A stretch of 64,000 nucleotides of DNA from Nitrosarchaeum sp. GTDB taxonomy: Archaea > Thermoproteota > Nitrososphaeria > Nitrososphaerales > Nitrosopumilaceae. Shown here piece after piece: positions 35,066-43,019 of this stretch (position 1 is its first letter; every line of letters starts with the position of its first letter). The notes below the pieces were generated by a model. It was not told the origin of the DNA and did no database searches. It was given only the letters and a program-made list of their open reading frames with translations. The DNA lies in NCBI GenBank assembly GCA_002737445.1, contig NSIR01000002.1, forward strand, positions 62,001 through 126,000, written 5' to 3'. Made by a program: the position numbers and the translations under genes.

Positions 35066-35610
35066 TGGAATCACTAAAAGAATGGGCAACGATAGTAAAT
35101 GCCTTAGAAAAAGGTGATCAAACAGTTATTTTAAGAAAAGGAGGAATTTTAGATGTGTCTTCTGGATTCAAAATGGAAGCAAAAAAATTTATTTTGTTCC
35201 CTACACAAGAACACCAAGAATACAATCACATAAAACCACAATATCACAAATATCTGGAACAGGCAAAAGCAACGCCTCCAAAAATAGGATTTAATAAAAT
35301 TACATCATATGCCAAAGTCTTGGCAGATATAGATATTTCATCAAATGAAACAATTAATGCATTATCTTCATTTCACATTTGGAGTGATTCGTACATTAAT
35401 GAAAGAAGAAATTGGAAACCAGAAAATCCAATGAAAGCAGTATTTTTACAAGTATATAAAATTCCGGAATTTGATACACCTCTAAAATCGGAATATCAAG
35501 GATGCAAATCTTGGATAAACATAAATGAAGAAATTCCAAATGGAAAAGCAGTTTTGAATGACACAGAAATAAAATTAAAACTAGATCAATTCACAGAGAT
35601 TGTAAAATGA
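35065..35610 (+). CDS. DUF1802 family protein
   Basis: This 181-aa soluble protein shows 'LKEWATIVNALEKGDQTVIL' at the N-terminus, then 'RKGGILD' and 'FILFPTQEHQ', which I associate with DUF1802. Function is unknown. It starts at a GTG overlapping the stop of the Cld-like gene and ends overlapping the aldo/keto reductase by 4 bp, so the three genes are co-transcribed. Confidence 0.78.
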   Translation: MESLKEWATIVNALEKGDQTVILRKGGILDVSSGFKMEAKKFILFPTQEHQEYNHIKPQYHKYLEQAKATPPKIGFNKITSYAKVLADIDISSNETINALSSFHIWSDSYINERRNWKPENPMKAVFLQVYKIPEFDTPLKSEYQGCKSWININEEIPNGKAVLNDTEIKLKLDQFTEIVK

Positions 35611-36602
35611 AATATAAGACATTAGGAAAAAGTGAAATCAAAGTTTCAGAAATAGGATTTGGAGCATGGACTATTGGACTTGATTGGTGGGGTAAAAAAA
35701 TTGAAGAAGATGAAGCAAAGCGTATGCTTAAAAAAGCATATGATGTTGGAATTAATTTCTTTGAAACAGCTGACATGTACGGTAAAGGCATAAGCGAGAA
35801 AATGATTGGTGAGGTATTCAAAGGAATGAGAAAAGAAGTAGTTATTTCAACAAAATACGGATATGATTTTTCAAATGTAGAACAAATAGGTCATACGGAA
35901 TTACCTCAAAGTTTTGAACCTGAATTTACCAGAAAAGCACTAAATGCTTCACTAGAAAGATTACAAACAGATTATCTGGATATCTATGGAATGCACAATC
36001 CTAAATTAAATCACATTAGAAATAATGTCACTTTTGAGTTATATGATAAATTAATTCAGGAAGGAAAAATAAAAACAACACAGGTTGCATTAGGTCCAGC
36101 CATTGGATGGACACAGGAAGGTTCAGAGGCAATGGATAAAAAAAATGTTGCAGCAATTCAGACAGTTTATAATATTTTAGAGCAGACACCTGGAAATGAG
36201 TTAATTGTAAAGGCGGAAAAACAAAATGTAGGAATTCTAGTCAGAGTTCCTGATGCATCTGGAATTTTAACAGGTAAAGTGAAAGCAGAAACAGTAATTC
36301 CAAGCAATGATCATAGAAAAGATAGAAAACAGGAATGGAGACAAGAAGCATTACGAAAAGTAGAACAATTAAGACCAATTGCTGAGCGAAATGGTTTGAG
36401 TATCATAGAATTTGCAATTAAATTTATCTTGTCAAAAAAATCAATGGCTTCAGTATTACCAACTGTCGTAAGTGTAGAAGAGATTGAAAGTTTTGCCTCA
36501 ATTTCAGATGGGAAATATCTAAATTCATCTGACATGAAAGAAATAGATGATTTGTACAATACATGGCCTTCATACGAATTAAAAACAAGTGAAGTAAATT
36601 AA
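35607..36602 (+). CDS. Aldo/keto reductase
   Basis: This 331-aa TIM-barrel NADPH-dependent oxidoreductase carries the catalytic tetrad: Asp and Tyr in 'FETADMYGKG', Lys in 'VISTKYG', and His in 'YGMHNP'. The C-terminal region 'LSIIEFAIKFILSKKSMASV' contributes to cofactor binding. The substrate is unknown. Its ATG overlaps the preceding stop (ATGA). Confidence 0.9.
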   Translation: MKYKTLGKSEIKVSEIGFGAWTIGLDWWGKKIEEDEAKRMLKKAYDVGINFFETADMYGKGISEKMIGEVFKGMRKEVVISTKYGYDFSNVEQIGHTELPQSFEPEFTRKALNASLERLQTDYLDIYGMHNPKLNHIRNNVTFELYDKLIQEGKIKTTQVALGPAIGWTQEGSEAMDKKNVAAIQTVYNILEQTPGNELIVKAEKQNVGILVRVPDASGILTGKVKAETVIPSNDHRKDRKQEWRQEALRKVEQLRPIAERNGLSIIEFAIKFILSKKSMASVLPTVVSVEEIESFASISDGKYLNSSDMKEIDDLYNTWPSYELKTSEVN

Positions 36603-36608
36603 TTTTAA

Positions 36609-36947
36609 ATGAATAAATCATTTGATAGAATAAAGACACTAGATATTATTGAAAAAATGAAACTTGCCAAAATTGGCAATTATAAAAAGTGGAATATAAT
36701 AATTAAAAAAATAAAAATTAAAGAAAAACTCAACCCATCAGACTATGATTATTTTTGTAACATGACAAGAATTTATAAAAATTCAAACATTACAAGCAGA
36801 AGTAAAGTATATCATACAAAATTATCAAGTGATGATGAAAAACCTACATGTAAAATGTGTAGTGAAGAATCAACATATTACTGCAATATGAATGATCAGT
36901 ACTTTTGTATAATTCATGTTGTAGGGCACGATGAAAATGAATTTTAG
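36609..36947 (+). CDS. Small protein with a B-box-like zinc finger
   Basis: This 112-aa protein is basic in its N-terminal half. Its C-terminal 35 residues read C-x2-C ('CKMC') ... 'YYCNMNDQYFCIIHVVGHDE', a pattern C-x2-C-x7-C-x7-C-x2-H-x3-H like B-box fingers. Function unknown. It follows the aldo/keto reductase gene and meets the haem regulator gene tail-to-tail with a 4-bp overlap. Confidence 0.68.
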   Translation: MNKSFDRIKTLDIIEKMKLAKIGNYKKWNIIIKKIKIKEKLNPSDYDYFCNMTRIYKNSNITSRSKVYHTKLSSDDEKPTCKMCSEESTYYCNMNDQYFCIIHVVGHDENEF

Positions 36948-37972
36948 GATGTAGAGATTAGATCTTCTAAAGAAAAATTACTCTCAACAAAATATTCAAC
37001 TCTAGTTTTTTTGAATTCGCGTGTACTGAACAATATTTTATAATCAGGAATATTGATTTGGCTTTGAATTGTTTTTGTCATTTCTCCTGCCTCTTCTTCA
37101 GATTTACAATGAATCATTGAAAATACACTGTATGGCCAATCAGGATATGTGGGTCTTTGATAGCAATGACTTACTTGAGGAAAAGCACCTAATTTCAAAC
37201 CTACCTCTTCAATTTTTTCATCAGGGACATTCCAAACAATCATTCCATTTGCAGTAAAACCTACCTCCCTATGCCTCAAAATTGCAGCAAATCTTCGCAT
37301 CACTCCAATATTTTCATAGTATTTTAATTTCTCAAATAATTCATGTTCAGTAAGACCTAATTTTTTTGAAGCATCTAAAAATGGTCTATCAATTATATCC
37401 ATATCTTTTTGAAGCTCACGAATAAACTCTTTATCAGTTTCAGTTGGAACAAATTTAATATTATTGATTTCTTTTTTTTCTTCAGATGGAATTACATCGT
37501 GTTTTTTTTCATCGACCATATCTAATTTTACACCGATTTTAAATAATTTTATGGTGGGCAACATTCTAACTTTTTTAATTCCTTTTAAAATAGAAAATTT
37601 GTCTACCTCTGTCTTTAAATCAGAGCCAGGTGGGACTGCCAAAGTAAACCAGAGATTAAACTGATGATCCCTCTGATAATTATGACTCACACCAGGATGT
37701 CGATTGATTTGATTTGCAACATGTTCCAGTTTATCAGATTCAATCTCCATTGCAATTAGAGAACTTTTGTAACCAAGACGTCTTGTATCAAATATTGCAC
37801 TTAGTTGTCGCAATACACCGATTTTTTTAAGATTGATTAAACGTTCTTTAATAATTTCGGGGGTAGTATCAAATTTTTTTGCAATATCATCAAATGGTTT
37901 TGGAGTTAATGGGAAAGTCCATTGAATTTCGTTTAGAATTTCTTTATCCAGACTATCCATGGATTGAGTCAA
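36944..37972 (-). CDS. ahbAB: Siroheme decarboxylase, fused AhbA-AhbB type
   Basis: This 342-aa protein has two Lrp/AsnC-like units in tandem, each with a winged helix and an 'RRxGxxxR/S' beta-sheet domain. Each half contains the signature His/Tyr pair: 'HNYQRDHQFNLWFTLAVPP' in the first and 'HCYQRPTYPDWPYSVFSMIH' in the second. Such enzymes remove acetate carboxyls of siroheme on the way to haem or haem d1. The next genes make sirohydrochlorin precursors, supporting the alternative haem route; a transcription-regulator reading is less likely. Confidence 0.88.
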   Translation of the reverse strand: MTQSMDSLDKEILNEIQWTFPLTPKPFDDIAKKFDTTPEIIKERLINLKKIGVLRQLSAIFDTRRLGYKSSLIAMEIESDKLEHVANQINRHPGVSHNYQRDHQFNLWFTLAVPPGSDLKTEVDKFSILKGIKKVRMLPTIKLFKIGVKLDMVDEKKHDVIPSEEKKEINNIKFVPTETDKEFIRELQKDMDIIDRPFLDASKKLGLTEHELFEKLKYYENIGVMRRFAAILRHREVGFTANGMIVWNVPDEKIEEVGLKLGAFPQVSHCYQRPTYPDWPYSVFSMIHCKSEEEAGEMTKTIQSQINIPDYKILFSTREFKKTRVEYFVESNFSLEDLISTS

Positions 37973-38065
37973 TAATCAGATATTCTTTGATTTGATTAAA
38001 AATGTAGCTAGATGATTACGGGTTAAATTTGAATCTATAAATAGAAACTTTTCTCCCTTGGATCG

Positions 38066-38731
38066 GTGATAGTTAATCTAAATCTACAAGGTAGATTAGT
38101 TATTGTAGTTGGGGGTGGAAATGAAGCCTTGAAAAGAATTTTGATGCTAGTTAAAGAGAATTGTGAAATTCTTGTAATTAGTGATCAAATAAATACCCAA
38201 ATAAAAAATCTAGTAAAAAAAGGACAATTAAAATTTAAAAAGCATAAAATTCAAAATACAATAATTTTCTCAAAATACAAACCACACATAATAATCACAA
38301 CTACAAATGATAAAACAATAAATAAAAAAATAATGGATTATACAAAAAATAAAAAAATCTTATCATATAGTTCAGATAATCCAGATTTGAGTGATTTTGC
38401 AAATCTTGCAATCATTAATTTTGAAAATTTAATTCAAATTGCAATTTTTACAGGCGGTAAAAGTCCAGCCATATCAAAAAAATTAAGAATTAAATCTGAA
38501 AAAATATTTAAGAAAATAATCACTAAAGAAGATATAGGTCAAATAAAAATTCAAAATATTGCAAGAGATGGTGCGAAAAATATGATCCCTACACAAATTG
38601 AGAGAAAATTGTATTTGAAGAGTGTGATGGAAGATAAAAATATCAAACAGTTAATAAAAACAGGTCAATTAAAAAGAGCAGAAAACAGAGCCAACATAAT
38701 ATTGAGGAACTTTAAATGTATCAAAACATAG
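38066..38731 (+). CDS. Precorrin-2 dehydrogenase / sirohydrochlorin ferrochelatase-like
   Basis: This Met8/CysG-N-type protein of 221 aa starts at GTG 38066 with the NAD-binding 'LQGRLVIVVGGGNEALKRIL'. 'LAIINFENLIQIAIFTGGKSPAISKKL' (landmarks AIFTGGKSPA) matches the conserved 'STGGxSP' of this family, although the usual Ser-Thr is changed. It oxidises precorrin-2 to sirohydrochlorin. It overlaps hemA by 16 bp. Confidence 0.88.
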   Translation: MIVNLNLQGRLVIVVGGGNEALKRILMLVKENCEILVISDQINTQIKNLVKKGQLKFKKHKIQNTIIFSKYKPHIIITTTNDKTINKKIMDYTKNKKILSYSSDNPDLSDFANLAIINFENLIQIAIFTGGKSPAISKKLRIKSEKIFKKIITKEDIGQIKIQNIARDGAKNMIPTQIERKLYLKSVMEDKNIKQLIKTGQLKRAENRANIILRNFKCIKT

Positions 38732-39975
38732 TCAATGCACGTGTTACTTTTCGTAACTCTCCAATTCACATTCTTGAAAGATTTACTATAAAAGATTTAG
38801 AAAAAGCATATTCACAATTTAAAGAAAATTCAGGCTTGGATGAATGTGTTATAATTCAAACATGTAATAGAATAGAAGTATTTGGTAAAGCAAAAAATTA
38901 CGATGTAAATAAAATTAAAAAAACGTGGGCTGGACTTACAGGTTTAGATGAAACAGTAGTTGAGGAAAATATTGAATTTGTAGAAAATACAGATGCATTA
39001 CATCATTTACTCAAATTAACATCAGGTTTGGATTCAATGGTAGTGGGGGAAGAGCAAATTTTAGGTCAGATAAAAAATTCCATCACATTAGCTAGAAATG
39101 CAAAAGCATCAGGTCAGCATCTGAATAATTTATTTGATAAAGCAATTAGAATTGGCACAAGAATCAGAAATTCTACAGGCATTAGTCGAGGTGGAATTTC
39201 AATAGGTTCAATGGCAGTAAAACTAGCTGAGGAAAATATTGATGAATTGAAATTAAAGAAAATATTGGTAATTGGAACAGGTGAAGTATCAACACTTGTT
39301 GCAAAATCACTTGGTCGTAGAGGATATGATTTTATGGTCACTAGTAGAACGATTGAAAGATCCCAAATGTTTTGTGAAACTATGGGAGGAACCGCAGTAA
39401 AATTTGAAGACACTTTAACAAAATTTGAAAACTATGATGTATTATTTGTGGCTACAACTGCACCTTACTTTTTAGTCACAAATGAGAGAATAGTCAAAGC
39501 TATGGAAACAAAGAAAAATGGTATGATGATTTTAGATTTATCAAATCCAAGAACAGTCGATGAGAAAGTTGCAATCATTAAAGGAGTAAAATTGATGAAT
39601 TTGGATCAAATTGCAGAAATGGTTGAAAAAAATATGAAATCTAGAACAAACAAGATAAAAAGTGTTGAAAATATAATTAGTGAGGAATTAACTGTACTAG
39701 AGGCTTCAATGAAAAGATTAGATGCAGAACCACTTGTAAAAGATGTTTTTAAAAATATGGATTCACTTCGAGAAAAAGAATTACAAAAAGCACTTCAAAT
39801 GCTTAATGAAACAGATGAGAAAAAAATCAAAATAATTGAAGAGTTAACAAAGGCAGTTATGGAGTGCATTGTTGCAACACCAATGAATAATATTCGAAAG
39901 GCATCAGAACAAGGCAAACCAGATATCATTGAATTGGCAAGTAAATTATTTGACTATAAGAAAGAGTTAGATTAG
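38716..39975 (+). CDS. hemA: Glutamyl-tRNA reductase
   Basis: This enzyme makes glutamate-1-semialdehyde for tetrapyrroles (haem, B12). The 419-aa protein has the catalytic Cys in 'VIIQTCNRIEVF' near residue 48, 'SGLDSMVVGEEQILGQIK' near 93, the NADPH motif 'VIGTGEVSTLVAKSLG', and a C-terminal dimerisation helix region. It overlaps the precorrin-2 dehydrogenase gene, and hemB follows after 31 bp. Confidence 0.96.
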   Translation: MYQNIVNARVTFRNSPIHILERFTIKDLEKAYSQFKENSGLDECVIIQTCNRIEVFGKAKNYDVNKIKKTWAGLTGLDETVVEENIEFVENTDALHHLLKLTSGLDSMVVGEEQILGQIKNSITLARNAKASGQHLNNLFDKAIRIGTRIRNSTGISRGGISIGSMAVKLAEENIDELKLKKILVIGTGEVSTLVAKSLGRRGYDFMVTSRTIERSQMFCETMGGTAVKFEDTLTKFENYDVLFVATTAPYFLVTNERIVKAMETKKNGMMILDLSNPRTVDEKVAIIKGVKLMNLDQIAEMVEKNMKSRTNKIKSVENIISEELTVLEASMKRLDAEPLVKDVFKNMDSLREKELQKALQMLNETDEKKIKIIEELTKAVMECIVATPMNNIRKASEQGKPDIIELASKLFDYKKELD

Positions 39976-40006
39976 AATTATATCTTACTCAGAATAAATT
40001 TGGGTA

Positions 40007-40987
40007 ATGTCATTTCCAACACGACGTCTTCGTAGATTACGAACTTCTGAGAAAATGAGAGAATTAATTCAAGAAACTAATTTAACACCAAGAGATCTAA
40101 TTTGTCCAGTCTTTGTACAAGAGGGCATCAAATCAAAAATAAAAATTGAATCAATATCAGAAATGGAGAGATTTCCGTTAGAAGATATCAATGAGGAAGT
40201 TGGAATTATTTCAGATTTGAATATTCCATCAATCATGTTATTTGGGATTCCAAGTAGAAAAGATGAATTTGGCACATCTGCATTTGACGATAATGGAATT
40301 GTTCAAAAAACCATTTCACAAATTAGGAAAAATTTTGGTGAAAAAATTGTAATTATGGCAGATGTCTGTCTATGTCAATTTACATCCACGGGTCATTGTG
40401 GGATAATGAAAGAAAACAAAATAGATAATGATTCAAGTTTAGAGACACTAGCAAAGATTGCCGTCAGTCAGGCTAAAGCAGGAGTAGATACAGTTTCACC
40501 TTCTGCAATGATGGACGGACAGGTAGCAGTAATAAGAAAGGCATTAGATAATGAGGGATTCACAGATGTCTCAATAATGTCACATTCAGCAAAACATCGT
40601 TCATCCTTTTATGCGCCTTTTAGAGACGCGGCAGAATGTGCACCAAAATTCGGAGACAGAAAGACATACCAGGTTCCATTTACAAATGCGCGAGAAGCAA
40701 TGATGGAAGTTGAAACAGACATCAATGAAGGAGTAGACATTGTTATGATCAAACCAGCTTTAGCATATTTAGATTTGATAGCAGAAACTAGAAGAAGATT
40801 CAATGTTCCAATTGCAGCATACAGTGTTTCTGGGGAATATGCACTGGTAAAAGGTGCTGCAAAACAAGGATGGGTAAATGAAAAAGACATTACAGAAGAA
40901 ATACTATACTGCATTAAACGAGCTGGTGCTGACATGATTGTAACGTACTTTGCAAAATCAGCAGCAAAGTTTCTTCAAAAATCATGA
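40007..40987 (+). CDS. hemB: Delta-aminolevulinic acid dehydratase
   Basis: The enzyme condenses two ALA into porphobilinogen. The 326-aa protein has the zinc-binding cysteines in 'DVCLCQFTSTGHCGI', the Schiff-base lysines in 'SHSAKHRSSFYAPFRDA' and 'VMIKPALAYLD', and the C-terminal 'GADMIVTYFAKSAA'. hemL, hemC and hemD are not in this window. Confidence 0.97.
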   Translation: MSFPTRRLRRLRTSEKMRELIQETNLTPRDLICPVFVQEGIKSKIKIESISEMERFPLEDINEEVGIISDLNIPSIMLFGIPSRKDEFGTSAFDDNGIVQKTISQIRKNFGEKIVIMADVCLCQFTSTGHCGIMKENKIDNDSSLETLAKIAVSQAKAGVDTVSPSAMMDGQVAVIRKALDNEGFTDVSIMSHSAKHRSSFYAPFRDAAECAPKFGDRKTYQVPFTNAREAMMEVETDINEGVDIVMIKPALAYLDLIAETRRRFNVPIAAYSVSGEYALVKGAAKQGWVNEKDITEEILYCIKRAGADMIVTYFAKSAAKFLQKS

Positions 40988-41295
40988 GAAATGACGAGCG
41001 TTTTGAGATAGAAAGGGCTTTTGATTTACTACCTCATATTGTAGGTTCTAGTTGGGCAGTGATTTGGTTTAGATTAAATAAAATAAAAGAGCCTACTCGA
41101 GAAGAATATAGGAAAAAAGTTCTAGATTACCTCAAAATGATGGAACCTGTCTTTGAATCATATCAAGCAGATAAGAAATTTTCAGAGATAATAAAATACA
41201 TTCAGACAAGAAAACAAGAAGAGTATGAAAAAATCATGTCTGGTTTGAATAAAGAAGTTGAAAAGAGATACGACAGATATGTCGATTATGGATAA
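40984..41295 (+). CDS. Hypothetical protein after hemB
   Basis: This 103-aa, strongly charged, helical protein overlaps hemB by 4 bp (ATGA), so it is translationally coupled to haem synthesis. 'FDLLPHIVGSSWAVIWFRLN' is its only hydrophobic stretch. No recognised family; a small accessory role in tetrapyrrole synthesis is guesswork based on position. Confidence 0.65.
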   Translation: MRNDERFEIERAFDLLPHIVGSSWAVIWFRLNKIKEPTREEYRKKVLDYLKMMEPVFESYQADKKFSEIIKYIQTRKQEEYEKIMSGLNKEVEKRYDRYVDYG

Positions 41296-41344
41296 AATGT
41301 ATATTTTTCTAAAAAATTAAAGTAAAAAAATAAGAAAAAAGATA

Positions 41345-42280
41345 CTATTGGAGATTCAATGGAATAGTTGCACTTCCCCATGGTTCTGAAATTCTAAAGA
41401 CATAATCTTTTGCAGGATCATAGATGAATTTTGTGGAGCCAGGTATTGGTATCATAGGACCAAATAACATGGTGAATTCTCTTGCGTTTCCTGGAGTTAG
41501 AACAATGTTTCCGTTTGTAAAGTCATTTGTAGAATAGTGGAATACATCTTTACCATTCCAAACATCATAGTTACAGATGGTGGGACCAGTACAGAACAAA
41601 GACACATTGTTAGTAGAACCGGTATTTTTAACAAGCATTTTAATTGTTAAAAGTGCCTGTCCGGTTGGAGAAATCTCAAATTCAGCACCTGGAAAATAAT
41701 AGGTAGCGGAACCAACTACATATTGAGTGGATTTTTGTTCGTACTCATATTCGGTGATTTTCAACTTTGCTTTGTCTACGCAAGTATATCTAGCATATGA
41801 CTGAAAAATGTCTTTACACTTGTCAAGATCTGCTTGAAGTCCTGCGAGTCTAGAACCATCAGATGTAGTTTTTGGAGCAGATTCAGGAGATTTTGATTGA
41901 GATGTAGTTTTTGGAGCAGATTCAGGAGATTTTGATTCAGATGTAGATAATGATATCACTCCGGTCTTAATCAAATGCTGAATGCCATTTATGAACTGAG
42001 TATCAGTGATTGTACCGTCTGCCCACCAACCTGCATTGTTCTTTACCCAAGGTGGAACAGATTGAGATTTTTCTGCAGATACTGTAGTTGGAGGAATTAC
42101 GATAATGCCGTCTTTGATCAGAAATTGTATTCCTTGAATAAATTCAGATTCAGATATTGTACCGTCTGCCCACCAACCTGCATTGTTCTTTACCCAAGCT
42201 GGAACTCCTTCTGCGTTAACAAATGGAGTTATTGATCCAACAAGGAGAATTGCAGCTATTGTGGCAACCGTTGGTTTCAT
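41345..42280 (-). CDS. Secreted protein with two AGWWADG repeats
   Basis: This exported protein has about 311 aa. Starting at ATG 42280 gives a clean signal peptide ('MKPTVATIAAILLVGSITPF' then VNA-EG). Two repeats of about 45 aa follow ('PAWVKNNAGWWADGTISESE', 'PPWVKNNAGWWADGTITDTQ'), then a 13-aa low-complexity duplication (SKSPESAPKTTSQ) and a beta-rich C-terminal domain. The AGWWADG unit is common in secreted thaumarchaeal proteins. TATA 'atatttaat' (42303-42311, read on the minus strand) is 26 bp upstream, and the TTAGCACTAG-type element sits at 42329-42339, so it belongs to the regulon described here. Confidence 0.82.
   Translation of the reverse strand: MKPTVATIAAILLVGSITPFVNAEGVPAWVKNNAGWWADGTISESEFIQGIQFLIKDGIIVIPPTTVSAEKSQSVPPWVKNNAGWWADGTITDTQFINGIQHLIKTGVISLSTSESKSPESAPKTTSQSKSPESAPKTTSDGSRLAGLQADLDKCKDIFQSYARYTCVDKAKLKITEYEYEQKSTQYVVGSATYYFPGAEFEISPTGQALLTIKMLVKNTGSTNNVSLFCTGPTICNYDVWNGKDVFHYSTNDFTNGNIVLTPGNAREFTMLFGPMIPIPGSTKFIYDPAKDYVFRISEPWGSATIPLNLQ
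41862..41946 (-). repeat. 39-bp tandem duplication inside the secreted protein gene
   Basis: Two near-identical 39-bp units (41862-41900, 41901-41939) plus a 7-bp start of a third encode the Ser/Pro-rich linker. One mismatch separates them, so the duplication is recent or under exchange. Confidence 0.85.
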
Positions 42281-42328
42281 TATGATAAATTTTGCAATCA
42301 TCATATTTAATCTAATGCCAAATGACTA

Positions 42329-42339
42329 TCTAGTGCTAA
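42329..42339 (-). promoter_or_regulatory. Regulon element 1 (ctagtgctaaa)
   Basis: The exact element lies with its CTAG core centred 50.5 bp upstream of the secreted protein start (42280) and about 18 bp upstream of its TATA box. A weaker copy 'ctaatgccaaa' lies at 42311-42321. Confidence 0.7.
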
Positions 42340-42372
42340 ATAATGATGATCAAATATAATGAGATGGATAAT

Positions 42373-42383
42373 CTAGTGTTAAA
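42373..42383 (+). promoter_or_regulatory. Regulon element 2 (ctagtgttaaa)
   Basis: One mismatch to the consensus. The core is centred 59.5 bp upstream of GTG 42434 of the DUF1722 gene, with TATA 'tttttaaata' (42404-42413) between. The element is in the opposite orientation to most others relative to its gene. Confidence 0.65.
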
Positions 42384-42433
42384 ATGAATTCAGCATATTC
42401 AGGTTTTTAAATAAACAACATGAAATTTGAAAA

Positions 42434-42994
42434 GTGAAGGAAGATAATACACGATTTGATGATAGAAATTACAAAATATCAGAAAACAATGTAATAGAAT
42501 ATGTTTTGCAACGATTTCAAGATGTAAAGCACTCAAATAAAATTAAAAATTTAGTCAAATTTCAAGCCGCAAACAAATACCTGATAATGGCACATCATCA
42601 AGCAGAGTTGAAAAACCTAGAAAACATAGCTGTAGGTTACAAAAAAATACCATTTTCAGTCATGTCACAGGAGTATGAGGATCACTTTAGAACTGCCATG
42701 ACAAAAAAGCCAACAGTAAAAACTCATACAAATGTATTTATGCATATTTTCGGATATTTTTCAAAGTATCTTACTCAAAATGAAAAGCAGTTATTTTTTG
42801 AGATGTTAGAACAATTCAAAGAAAATAAAATAACTGTGGGAAACATGCTCTTGGAAATAAGTTGTATGGTATATCGCTTTGACAGCACATACCTTGCCAA
42901 TCAAACATACTTTTTGTTATATTCAGATGTTCAGTCTAGAAGTTTATTTCAGGCATTAGATAAAAAGGATGTTTCAGAGGAATTAAATTCATAA
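42434..42994 (+). CDS. DUF1722 family protein, photolyase partner
   Basis: This 186-aa helical protein of the DUF1722 (YbgA C-terminal) family shows 'LVKFQAANKYLIMAHHQAEL' and 'THTNVFMHIFGYFSKYLT'. In bacteria this domain is frequently encoded beside photolyase genes, as here, where photolyase follows after 25 bp. Function unknown. It starts at a leaderless GTG with TATA 26 bp upstream and a regulon element further upstream. Confidence 0.85.
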   Translation: MKEDNTRFDDRNYKISENNVIEYVLQRFQDVKHSNKIKNLVKFQAANKYLIMAHHQAELKNLENIAVGYKKIPFSVMSQEYEDHFRTAMTKKPTVKTHTNVFMHIFGYFSKYLTQNEKQLFFEMLEQFKENKITVGNMLLEISCMVYRFDSTYLANQTYFLLYSDVQSRSLFQALDKKDVSEELNS

Positions 42995-43019
42995 AAACAC
43001 CATTGAAATTTAATAAAAA

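Noticed and set aside
37464-37664. Plus-strand frame inside the siroheme decarboxylase gene
   Set aside because: Antisense shadow; Phe/Ser-rich composition typical of the complement of Lys/Glu-rich coding sequence.
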